Shown: in pieces, positions 1 to 5,605 of the stretch | Position numbering within the stretch: position 1 is the first letter of the stretch | Layout of the letters: the number at the start of each line of letters is the position of its first letter | DNA from: Nanobdellota archaeon | Lineage (GTDB): Archaea; Nanobdellota; Nanobdellia; Pacearchaeales; GW2011-AR1 | Assembly: GCA_030689875.1 (NCBI GenBank) | Contig: JAUYHR010000196.1 | Coordinates: 1 to 18,276 of the forward strand | Direction of reading: 5' to 3' | DNA length: 18,276 bases | Position numbers and translations under genes: made by a program | The notes under the pieces: generated by a model | The model's input: the letters and a program-made list of their open reading frames with translations, nothing else | Told to the model about the DNA's origin: nothing | The model's database searches: none

Positions 1-1110
1 TGATTTCTCCCAATCAAATTTCTCAAACCCATATTTTTCAATCAATGCGCTTACTCTGCTTACTAAATTTCCCAATTTATCCGCAAGCTCATTATTATGC
101 CTTTCAATTAATGCTTTTTCAGAAAAATCTCCGTCTTCTCCAAAAGGCGCTCCTCTAAATAAAAAATATCTTGCTGAATCCACTCCTGCAATAGAAATTA
201 ATTCATCAATATAAAGAATTTTCCCTCGGGATTTTGAAATTTTTTCTTTGTCAAAAGTCCACCATCCGTGCGCAAAAACTTTTTTCGGAAGAGAAATTCC
301 GGCGGACATTAATATTGCAGGCCAGTAAACAGCGTGAAACCATAAAATATCTTTTCCAATCAAATGAACATCTGCCGGCCAAAATTTTTCCCTGCCTTTT
401 TCCCTCGTCGCAGAATAATAATTTGTCAGAGCATCAAACCAAACATAACAAACATGTTTTTTATCAAAAGGCAAAGGAATCCCCCAATCAAAACTTGTTC
501 TTGAAATAGACAAATCATTCAACCCTTCTTTAACTCTGTTAATTATTTCTTTTTCTCTATTCTTCGGCAAAATAAATTCTTTTTTATATAATTCAAGAAG
601 TTTTTTTTGATATTTTGAAAGTTTAAAAAAATAAGATTTTTCTTTGATGAGTTCTGCTTTCTTTTTATGCACTGGACAGAATCCATCTTCCAAATCTTTT
701 TCAGTGTAATATGCCTCGCATCCGGTGCAATAAAGTCCTTCATATTCCCCAAGATAAATATCTCCCTTGTCATAAACTTTCTGCAAAATTTCTCCGACGA
801 TTTTTTCATGATTTTTATCCGTTGTCCTTATAAATTTATCATAAGTTAAGTTTAGCTTTTCAAAATCTTTTTTAATTCGTAAAACTTGTTCGTCCACAAA
901 ATCTTTTGGTTTTTTGCCCTGCTTTTTTGCCGCCTCTTCTATTTTTTTGCCGTGCTCGTCTGTTCCTGTAAGAAAAAAAACATCCTCCCCTTTAAGCCGA
1001 TGCCATCTTGCCAAAATATCCGCCGCTATAGTTGTGTATGCGTGTCCGACATGAAGAATATCATTCGGATAATAAACCGGAGTTGTAACATAAAATTTAT
1101 TTTTTTTCAT
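1..1110 (-). CDS. metG: Methionyl-tRNA synthetase, bacterial-type (C-terminus cut by window edge)
   Basis: Charges tRNA-Met with methionine in the cytoplasm; class I aminoacyl-tRNA synthetase. The minus strand is open for 370 codons from an ATG at 1110 to the window edge. It begins FYVTTPVYYPND, has the HIGH-type motif HVGH (residues 20-23), LTGTDEHG (48-54), a zinc knuckle in the connective peptide (C128, C131, C145, H148), the VWFDAL stretch (223-228) and a KMSKS-type loop KISKS (290-294, Met replaced by Ile). The YVTTPxYY start and TGTDEHG context resemble the bacterial form of MetRS, whereas many archaeal MetRS start with an ALPYANGPLHIGH-like sequence. The anticodon-binding region continues outside the window. 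It sits 30 bases downstream of a small unknown gene on the same strand and is probably cotranscribed with it. Identity is very secure; the bacterial-type label is from motif memory, not a tree. Confidence 0.96.
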   Translation of the reverse strand, partial: MKKNKFYVTTPVYYPNDILHVGHAYTTIAADILARWHRLKGEDVFFLTGTDEHGKKIEEAAKKQGKKPKDFVDEQVLRIKKDFEKLNLTYDKFIRTTDKNHEKIVGEILQKVYDKGDIYLGEYEGLYCTGCEAYYTEKDLEDGFCPVHKKKAELIKEKSYFFKLSKYQKKLLELYKKEFILPKNREKEIINRVKEGLNDLSISRTSFDWGIPLPFDKKHVCYVWFDALTNYYSATREKGREKFWPADVHLIGKDILWFHAVYWPAILMSAGISLPKKVFAHGWWTFDKEKISKSRGKILYIDELISIAGVDSARYFLFRGAPFGEDGDFSEKALIERHNNELADKLGNLVSRVSALIEKYGFEKFDWEKS

Positions 1111-1140
1111 AAAAACTATATAGAAAGAGAATATAAAAAA

Positions 1141-1536
1141 CTAATCATCATAGATTTTAGCAACATATTTCACAATCCCTTCAAAATCTTTTTGTCTTTC
1201 ATAGAGTTCTTTATCTCTTATAACAAAAGGAAAAATGGTTTTTGGATTTAGATATGCTGGCGTATAAGCCGTGTCATAAGTTTTAAACAAATATTTAAAC
1301 TTGCTTCCTTCAACTTTTCCTTCAACAGATCTAATCTCATCAAACATGCACTGGATTATGCTTTTATTTAAGGCGCCGTCCAATATTTTTTCCATTTTTC
1401 CATTTCGATTTTTATCATCAACGACAATAAAATGACACCTAATCATTTCTTCGGAATCAGGAGACTTTTGCCAGTTCCATCTAATATGCCTGCTATTTTT
1501 TTTAACGCGGTTTTTAGAAAGGTTTATCTTTTTCAT
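1141..1536 (-). CDS. Hypothetical protein, 131 aa, upstream of metG
   Basis: I do not recognise this family. The 131-residue protein has a lysine-rich, basic N-terminus (MKKINLSKNRVKKNSRHIRW), then a mixed region with MIRCHFIVVDDKNRNGK and a tyrosine-rich stretch near residues 80-97. No signal peptide or membrane segment is seen. The ATG at 1534-1536 is preceded by a TATA-like TTTATAAAT centred near 1564, about the right distance for a nearly leaderless message. The stop lies 30 bases before the metG start on the same strand, so the two are likely one transcript. Codon use (AAA, AAT and ATA heavy) matches the surrounding genes and no good competing frame exists, so I take it as a real gene of unknown function. 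Confidence 0.72.
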   Translation of the reverse strand: MKKINLSKNRVKKNSRHIRWNWQKSPDSEEMIRCHFIVVDDKNRNGKMEKILDGALNKSIIQCMFDEIRSVEGKVEGSKFKYLFKTYDTAYTPAYLNPKTIFPFVIRDKELYERQKDFEGIVKYVAKIYDD

Positions 1537-1627
1537 ATTTTTTAAAAAATTAACTCATTTATAAAAATTATTATACTGGAAGAATTAATACCGAAGAACT
1601 TTTAAAGATTATATTCTTAAGAAAAAG

Positions 1628-2254
1628 ATGTTCGGCAATAAAAAATATTGTAAAAACTGCAGAGAAAAAGTAAGCAGTAAATATAGATTCTGTCCAAACT
1701 GCGGAGCTGAAATAAAAGAATATAATGAAGAAGATTGGGGAATGCTGGGAAGAGAAGATGTTCTCGGAGAGGAATCTTTTGAAAGTCCTTTTTTTGCAGG
1801 TTTTGGCGGAAAAATGTTAAATAGCATGCTTGGAAATGCCTTTAAAATGCTGGAAAAAGAAATGAAGAATATGGAAAAAACTCCGGGGTCAAATTTTAGA
1901 TTGATGATTAATGGAAAAGAAATTCAAATTGGCCGGCAAAAAAAACCAAAAGAGGCAATCAGAAAAATTACAAGAAAAGAATTTGGAAAAGAGCAATTAA
2001 AAAAAATTTCAGAACTGCCTAAAAAAGAGCCAAAAACAAGCCTGAAAAGAATTGGGGACAAAATTATTTACGAAATAGAAATGCCTGAAGTAAAATCATT
2101 GAATGATGTTTTGATAAATAATCTTGAAAATAGCATTGAGATAAAAGCCATAGGAGAATCAGAAGTATATTCTAAAATAATTCCAATAAATATGCCGATA
2201 ATAAATCAAACTTTATCAGAAGGAAAACTATTTCTTGAACTGAATGGGAATTAA
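1628..2254 (+). CDS. Zinc-ribbon protein with C-terminal Hsp20/CS-like domain
   Basis: The 208-residue protein has two parts. Residues 7-26 form a zinc ribbon with two CxxC knuckles (C8, C11, C22, C25; CPNCGAEI). A Met/Phe/Gly-rich linker (about 40-85) follows, then a charged segment, and the last ~70 residues (from RIGDKIIYEIEMPEVKS) look like the beta-sandwich of small heat-shock (alpha-crystallin/CS) proteins: a short strand after a conserved-looking 'EMP' turn, 'NSIEIKAIGE' and a final 'GKLFLELNGN'. Known archaeal proteins combine zinc ribbons with Hsp20-like domains; a chaperone or adaptor role is inference. A TATA-like CTTTTAAAGA lies near 1600-1609, fitting a nearly leaderless start at 1628. 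The gene converges on disA across a tandem-repeat region. The zinc ribbon is certain; the Hsp20 assignment is likely. Confidence 0.82.
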   Translation: MFGNKKYCKNCREKVSSKYRFCPNCGAEIKEYNEEDWGMLGREDVLGEESFESPFFAGFGGKMLNSMLGNAFKMLEKEMKNMEKTPGSNFRLMINGKEIQIGRQKKPKEAIRKITRKEFGKEQLKKISELPKKEPKTSLKRIGDKIIYEIEMPEVKSLNDVLINNLENSIEIKAIGESEVYSKIIPINMPIINQTLSEGKLFLELNGN

Positions 2255-2317
2255 TTTTAGAGTTGATTACGGGTAGAATTAATCCATTTTCTTTTAAAAA
2301 ATATTTTTTAAAATTTA

Positions 2318-2451
2318 TACTCGAACTTGCGCTCGCAATTTATTTTAATAAATATTTTAATTATTTAGCCTCGTTCAAATTCTCTACTCGAACTTGCGCT
2401 CGTAATTTATTTTAATAAATATTTTAATTATTTAGCCTCGTTCAAATTCTC
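2318..2451. repeat. 67-bp tandem duplication reaching into the disA 3' end
   Basis: Two adjacent 67-bp units (2318-2384 and 2385-2451) are identical except for one base (C at 2336, T at 2403). Each unit holds a GC-richer part (TACTCGAACTTGCGCTCG), an AT-rich middle of about 35 bases, and GCCTCGTTCAAATTCTC. The second unit includes the last codons and stop of disA (2442-2451). The near-perfect identity indicates a recent duplication. The duplication lies between convergent genes, where it could also affect transcript ends. Read on the minus strand, the GC-rich part weakly resembles the dispersed element seen at 4693-4719 and 16313-16430. Confidence 0.95.
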
Positions 2452-3527
2452 GCCTTCAGCTTATCTATCTGCTCTTTTAAATTTCTTGCAGGTTCTATTT
2501 CCAAGAAAAATCCTATGAAAAAAGTTTCATCGCTCTCCAAAATAGTTTTCAAATCTCCGTCGCCCAAGTAATTTATTATTTTTTCAATATCATCATCAGA
2601 CAATAAAGTTTTTGACAGCATTCTCCATCCTTTAATTGAGCCCGCTGAAAAATTCGGGCTTTCATATCCCAGCGCCATTGCAATTTTTTCTTCAGATAAA
2701 ATTTCATGATAACTAAGTTCATCTAAAAACTCCGCTGATCTTTTTAAGCCAACTTTTGAATAATCTTTAATTACAAGATCTGTTTCTTTTTGAACTCCCA
2801 TCCAAATTTCTTTAAGACTTATTTTAATTAAAGTAGATTCTCCGCCGAGCTCAATGGAATATCTTTCAAGTTCCTTGACAACTTTCTGGATTAATTTTCC
2901 TTTTTGCACGACATTAATTGCAAGTTTTAAATCAAAATAATTTTTTATTTCAGAGTGATTGAGTTTTTCAACAAAATCATCAAAAAGTTTTCTTTGCTTT
3001 TCCAGAAGCTGGATGTGTTCATTTGCTTTTCTAAGAAGATCGCCGGTGTTTATCAACGGATATCTTATATTTTTATAATATAAAGTAATCTGCTCTTTTT
3101 TTTCAGAAATTGCTATCACCAAAGTTTTTGCCTGCTTTGCCGCTCTTTCCGCGGCTTTGTGTCTTGTTCCGGTTTCAATAGTTTTAAATTTGCTGTCGGG
3201 CATTAAAAGCACATTCGCGTAATTTATTTTTTTTAAATCTTTGCTTAAAACAATTGCTCCGTCCATTTTAGTCAGTTCAACTACTCTTTGCGGAGTGAAT
3301 CTTGCGCCGATTCTAAATCCCCCGTCGAGAATTTCAGTTGTGTTTTCATTTTCTACAAGAATTAACGCTCCTCTTTTTGACTGTAATGCGCCTTCCAACG
3401 CGCTTCTAAAATGAGTTCCCGGAGAAACCAACTTTAAAATATTAAAAAATTCCTGTTCAGAAACAATTTCTTTTTGAAAATCTTTTGATGAAATTCTTTC
3501 AACTATATTTCTCTGCACCTCTCCCAT
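2442..3527 (-). CDS. disA: DisA-type diadenylate cyclase (c-di-AMP synthase)
   Basis: Makes cyclic di-AMP from two ATP. The 361-residue protein aligns in order with full-length bacterial DisA: an N-terminal DAC domain (LKLVSPGTHFRSALEG at 31-46, GALILVE at 53-59, LDGGFR at 67-72, MDGA with catalytic DGA at 89-91, ETGTRHK at 118-124), a helical linker (about 160-265), and the C-terminal region (ELSYHEIL.., ALGYESPNF, KGWRMLSK). Two oddities: the RHR phosphate-binding motif reads R122-H123-K124, and the terminal helix-hairpin-helix lacks the usual GVG-type glycines (it reads FFLEIEPARNLKEQ), so DNA binding may be weakened. Archaea usually carry the shorter DacZ form, so this gene suggests transfer from bacteria. 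ATG at 3525-3527; a TATA-like ATAAATATTT lies about 30 bases upstream. Its last codons lie in a tandem duplication. Confidence 0.93.
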   Translation of the reverse strand: MGEVQRNIVERISSKDFQKEIVSEQEFFNILKLVSPGTHFRSALEGALQSKRGALILVENENTTEILDGGFRIGARFTPQRVVELTKMDGAIVLSKDLKKINYANVLLMPDSKFKTIETGTRHKAAERAAKQAKTLVIAISEKKEQITLYYKNIRYPLINTGDLLRKANEHIQLLEKQRKLFDDFVEKLNHSEIKNYFDLKLAINVVQKGKLIQKVVKELERYSIELGGESTLIKISLKEIWMGVQKETDLVIKDYSKVGLKRSAEFLDELSYHEILSEEKIAMALGYESPNFSAGSIKGWRMLSKTLLSDDDIEKIINYLGDGDLKTILESDETFFIGFFLEIEPARNLKEQIDKLKARI

Positions 3528-3627
3528 GAAAATTCAAGGTTCTTCAAGATTAAATATTTATCGGAGAAATAAAAGATAAAAAAACCAGATAAATTCATAA
3601 AATAAATTATCTCTTAAATCGCAAAAC

Positions 3628-3636
3628 CTATAAATA
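3628..3636 (+). promoter_or_regulatory. TATA box of tRNA-Ile
   Basis: CTATAAATA ends 23 bases before the first base of the tRNA at 3660, the standard archaeal TATA-to-start distance, so transcription probably begins at or within a few bases of the mature 5' end. Confidence 0.7.
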
Positions 3637-3659
3637 GCTAAATTTCTCTAAATATTGAT

Positions 3660-3778
3660 GAGGCTGTAGCTCAGCTTGGTAGAGCACGGCTCTGATAAGT
3701 ACGAATGAAATTCGTTCATTCAGAATTTAGTACAATTCAGAAAGGCCGGGGTCCACAGTTCAAATCTGTGCAGCCTCA
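3660..3778 (+). tRNA. tRNA-Ile(GAU) with a 45-nt intron
   Basis: The cloverleaf reads directly. The acceptor stem is GAGGCTG (3660-3666) with CAGCCTC (3771-3777), discriminator A at 3778 and no encoded CCA. The D arm is GCTC/GAGC with GG in the loop; the anticodon stem is CGGCT (3687-3691) with GGCCG (3744-3748, one T-G pair); the variable loop is GGGTC; the T arm is CACAG-TTCAAAT-CTGTG. The anticodon loop after splicing is CTGATAA, giving anticodon GAT (3694-3696), isoleucine. The intron runs 3698-3742 at the canonical position between nucleotides 37 and 38. Spliced length is 74 nt. A73 fits isoleucine. The amino acid depends on the splice site chosen, but only this choice restores a 7-nt loop with a T at position 33 and the canonical intron position. 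Confidence 0.93.
3698..3742 (+). other. Archaeal tRNA intron (37/38) with bulge-helix-bulge
   Basis: Exon bases CTGA (3692-3695) pair with intron bases TCAG (3737-3740). The 5' bulge is TAA (3696... read as T3696-A3697-A3698) and the 3' bulge is AAA (3741-3743). Cutting after the second base of each bulge removes 45 nt. Inside, GTAC (3699-3702) pairs with GTAC (3730-3733), and GAATGAA (3703-3709) pairs with TTCATTC (3715-3721) around ATTCG. An AAT opposite the 5' bulge makes this a relaxed form, still within the range archaeal splicing endonucleases accept. Confidence 0.85.
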
Positions 3779-3782
3779 TTTT

Positions 3783-3814
3783 TAGATTGAAAATCTAACT
3801 GTGGACTTGTCCAC
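3783..3814 (+). other. Two hairpins just after tRNA-Ile
   Basis: TAGATT-GAA-AATCTA (3783-3797) and GTGGAC-TT-GTCCAC (3801-3814) are perfect short stems immediately after the tRNA. In addition AACTGTGGAC (3797-3806) is the exact reverse complement of tRNA bases 3751-3760, so the trailer could pair with the variable loop/T arm of the precursor. A role in processing or termination is inference. Confidence 0.45.
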
Positions 3815-3863
3815 ACCTCAAATCCCGAGAGTTTGCACGAGACAAACTTTTTTATCTAATTCT

Positions 3864-3949
3864 GAGTGCGGGCTCGAGCAGGGCGATTTCGCGGAGGACA
3901 AATTTAAATTGTTTAATTGCAGAATTATTGCCGAGCGAGGTCGGGAGCA
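3864..3949 (+). repeat. Dispersed GC-rich element, copies downstream of tRNA-Ile
   Basis: Two partial copies of the dispersed element lie here. 3868-3895 reads GCGGGCTCGAGCAGGGCGAT followed by TTCGCGGA, resembling 4697-4724. 3935-3949 reads GCGAGGTCGGGAGCA, identical to the reverse complement of 16311-16325. They are separated by about 40 AT-rich bases, the same core-plus-spacer layout as the tandem copies at 16313-16430. Confidence 0.65.
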
Positions 3950-3984
3950 GTGCAGCCTCATTTAAAAAACAGATTCCCGAATAA

Positions 3985-3993
3985 TTTAAAAAG
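3985..3993 (+). promoter_or_regulatory. TATA box of rpl15e
   Basis: TTTAAAAAG is centred about 25 bases before the rpl15e ATG at 4014, so the message is predicted to be leaderless. It matches the TTTAAA-type boxes seen before other genes here. Confidence 0.55.
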
Positions 3994-4013
3994 CATTTTT
4001 ATCTCACTAAATC

Positions 4014-4634
4014 ATGGGAAATACAAAAACAAGTCAAATACAAAAACCGCAGGTGTCTTACAAAGGAATGTATCACTACATAAAACAAGCTTGGAAAAAA
4101 CCAGACATAAAAACTCTTAGAGAGAGAATGATTAAATGGCGGGAGTCCGACGCGTTCACAAAAGTTGACAAACCTTTAAGATTAGACAAAGCAAGGGCTC
4201 TCGGATACAAAGATAAAAAAGGATTTGTAGTAATTAGAGTAAGGGTCAAAAGAGGAGGACATAGACGTTCAAGGCCAAATAAAGGACGAAGGTCAAAAAG
4301 AATGCATACAAGAAAAAATCTAATGATGAATTATCAAGGGATTGCAGAGCAAAGAGTAGAAAAAAAATATAAAAATTTAGTTGTTTTAAATTCATATAAA
4401 ATTGGAAAAGATGGAGTGCATTATTTTTATGAAATAATTTGTGTTGACCCATTATTGCCTGAAATTAAAAATGACGATACAATAAACTGGATTTGTCGTC
4501 CTGAAAATAAAAAAAGAGCAATGAGGGGCTTGACAAGCGCGGGAAAAAAATCAAGAGGATTGAGATATAAATCTCCGACATTAAAATTGCATTCAAGTGA
4601 GAGGGCGAGCGACTCCGCGAGAGAATATCAGTAG
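4014..4634 (+). CDS. rpl15e: Ribosomal protein L15e (eL15)
   Basis: Component of the large ribosomal subunit, found in archaea and eukaryotes. The family features are clear: GMYHYIKQAWKKP (18-30), ALGYKDKKGFVVIRVRVKRGG (63-83), the basic GGHRRSRPNKGRRSKR segment, the YKNLVVLNSYKIGKDG strand, and GLTSAGKKSRGLR near the C-terminus. At 206 residues it is a little longer than usual (about 190-195). The normal lysine/arginine-rich end is replaced by LHSSERASDSAREYQ, encoded by GC-richer DNA (4599-4634) that resembles the repeat element at 4710-4724 and recurs after the gene. The tail is therefore probably acquired from a repeat insertion and not ancestral. The ATG at 4014 fits a leaderless message from the TATA box at 3985-3993. 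Confidence 0.97.
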   Translation: MGNTKTSQIQKPQVSYKGMYHYIKQAWKKPDIKTLRERMIKWRESDAFTKVDKPLRLDKARALGYKDKKGFVVIRVRVKRGGHRRSRPNKGRRSKRMHTRKNLMMNYQGIAEQRVEKKYKNLVVLNSYKIGKDGVHYFYEIICVDPLLPEIKNDDTINWICRPENKKRAMRGLTSAGKKSRGLRYKSPTLKLHSSERASDSAREYQ

Positions 4635-4836
4635 GAATAAAATATAGAAAATTTTTAAATCATAAAACACTAAAATTTATTAAATCAAAAACGAGCGGGG
4701 TCGGGAGTAGAGCGACTTTGCGAGCGAGCAATTTCACGGAAGGTAAATTATTTTATCAATTACTGAGTGAGGTTGCGAGAAGAATATCAGTAAAAATAAA
4801 AATTATCTTAAAAGTAAACACTAAAATTTATTAATC
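4599..4836 (+). repeat. Imperfect direct repeats and GC-rich element after/inside rpl15e
   Basis: The stretch between rpl15e and the next gene (4635-4855) has no gene and is repeat-built. AGAATATCAGTA occurs at 4622-4633 (the rpl15e end and stop) and 4781-4792. An 18-bp AAACACTAAAATTTATTA occurs at 4665-4682 and 4816-4833. Both pairs keep nearly the same order and spacing (offset 159 and 151). Between them lies the best copy of the dispersed element, GGTCGGGAGTAGAGCGACTT (4699-4718), an exact 20-bp match to the reverse complement of 16362-16381. GAGCGACTCCGCGAG (4607-4621, inside rpl15e) differs from 4710-4724 at two positions. Confidence 0.85.
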
Positions 4837-4855
4837 TCCTTTCTTTTTAATAAAC

Positions 4856-5116
4856 ATGTCAAAAGTAGCAACATGTCAAAGCTGTGGAATGCCCTTGAAT
4901 AAAGAGGAAAATTGGGGAACAAATAAAAATAATTCTAAAACAAATGAATATTGCAAATTCTGTTTTCTTGACGGAAAATTCAGCAACCCAAATTTAACGC
5001 TGGAAAAAGTAATAGAAAAAAGCGTGGAGCTTTCAAAAAAATTATGGATGCCAGAAGATAAAGCAAGAGAAATCGCAAATAATACAATTCCAAAATTAAA
5101 AAGATGGAACTCCTAA
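4856..5116 (+). CDS. Small zinc-ribbon protein
   Basis: An 86-residue protein with CQSCGMPL (C7, C10) and EYCKFCFLDGKF (C33, C36): a four-cysteine zinc ribbon. It matches my memory of the 'putative zinc ribbon' family (Zn_ribbon_2, PF12674), whose members read CQSCGMP...GTN..G...EYCxxCxxxGxF and continue with a short helical tail, here LEKVIEKSVELSKKLWMPEDKAREI. Function of the family is unknown; a regulatory or nucleic-acid role is only a guess. A TATTAA/TTTATTA-type box lies in the upstream repeat copy. The 3' end overlaps the amidase gene by 13 bases in another frame, so translation of the two is probably coupled. Confidence 0.88.
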   Translation: MSKVATCQSCGMPLNKEENWGTNKNNSKTNEYCKFCFLDGKFSNPNLTLEKVIEKSVELSKKLWMPEDKAREIANNTIPKLKRWNS

Positions 5117-5586
5117 AAGAAGTAAAGTTCATTGCAGTTCATCATTCGCAAAGAAGCATAGATTCATTAAAAAGAATTAAAAATCTTCATATAAAAATAA
5201 ATGGTTGGGAAGATATCGGCTATCATTATTTAATTGACAAAAAAGGCAGACTTCAAAAAGGGCGTTCAAAAAAATTTATTGGAGCGCATGTCTTTGGTCA
5301 TAACAAAAATTCATTAGGAATATGTTTGATTGGAAATTTTGATAAAGAAAAACCAACAAAAAAACAAATTCAAACACTAATCAAATTTTTAAAAGATAAA
5401 ATAAAAAAACACAAAATTCCGATAAAAAATATTCTGGGGCATCGAGAGTTTTGGGATGCGACAAACATTTTAGATAACATAACGACTTCACAAAGCTCGA
5501 GCAGGGAATTTTTAGGCGTAACAAAAACCTGTCCCGGGAAATTTATGGATATGGATGAAATACGCAAAGTTCTACGTCATTTCTAA
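5104..5586 (+). CDS. PGRP / N-acetylmuramoyl-L-alanine amidase domain protein
   Basis: A 160-residue amidase_2/PGRP domain with almost nothing else; no signal peptide or membrane segment. Seen: VHHSQRS with zinc ligand H14, IGYHYLIDKKGRLQKGR (38-54), HNKNSLGICLIGNF (66-79), GHREF (112-116, zinc ligand H113) and TKTCPGKF (140-147, K141 and zinc ligand C143). All catalytic residues of T7-lysozyme-like amidases are therefore present. In the family GHREF is normally followed within a few residues by the T-K-x-CPG motif; here 20 extra residues (117-136) ending in a repeated 'REF' separate them. Peptidoglycan is absent from archaea, so a target in bacterial walls is plausible, though no export signal is visible. 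Starts at the ATG overlapping the zinc-ribbon gene. Confidence 0.92.
   Translation: MELLKEVKFIAVHHSQRSIDSLKRIKNLHIKINGWEDIGYHYLIDKKGRLQKGRSKKFIGAHVFGHNKNSLGICLIGNFDKEKPTKKQIQTLIKFLKDKIKKHKIPIKNILGHREFWDATNILDNITTSQSSSREFLGVTKTCPGKFMDMDEIRKVLRHF
5452..5511 (+). repeat. 60-bp in-frame insertion inside the amidase gene
   Basis: Removing codons 117-136 leaves GHREF-LGVTKTCPG, the normal family arrangement. The inserted stretch ends in codons for REF, echoing the REF just before it, like a duplicated target. It includes GCTCGAGCAGGG (5495-5506), a 12-bp exact match to 3872-3883 in the dispersed GC-rich element after tRNA-Ile. Insertion as a mobile-repeat event is inference; the length is a whole number of codons and contains no stop. 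Confidence 0.6.
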
Positions 5587-5605
5587 ATAATAACAAAATA
5601 GCAAG

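Larger units (their letters stand above)
3768..3963 (+). repeat. 14-bp direct repeat of the tRNA 3' end (3768-3781 and 3950-3963)
   Basis: GTGCAGCCTCATTT, covering the last 11 bases of tRNA-Ile plus three following bases, recurs exactly 182 bp downstream. The stretch between (3782-3949) has no gene. It holds two hairpins (3783-3797 TAGATT-GAA-AATCTA; 3801-3814 GTGGAC-TT-GTCCAC) and GC-richer repeat-like DNA. A duplicated tRNA 3' end is the signature left by elements that integrate into tRNA genes, but no integrase is seen here; local rearrangement by the repeat family is an alternative. Confidence 0.75.

Noticed and set aside
234..1251. Plus-strand open frames at 234-509, 667-849 and 886-1251
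   Set aside because: They lie opposite the metG reading frame, which is open throughout and carries all MetRS motifs; their translations are low-complexity.
2318..2451. Possible CRISPR-like array
   Set aside because: Only two directly abutting copies with no spacers between them; a simple tandem duplication. The same holds for 16313-16430.
3698..3742. Box C/D guide RNA inside the tRNA intron
   Set aside because: No RUGAUGA box inside the 45-base intron. A TGATGA at 3656-3661 overlaps the tRNA 5' end and has no suitable partner boxes.
3779..3963. A complete integrated genetic element after tRNA-Ile
   Set aside because: The bracketed stretch is under 200 bp with no integrase or other gene; only a remnant or rearrangement can be argued.
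3917..4120. Plus-strand open frame of 67 codons near rpl15e
   Set aside because: It runs through the repeat region and the start of rpl15e in another frame; no protein features.
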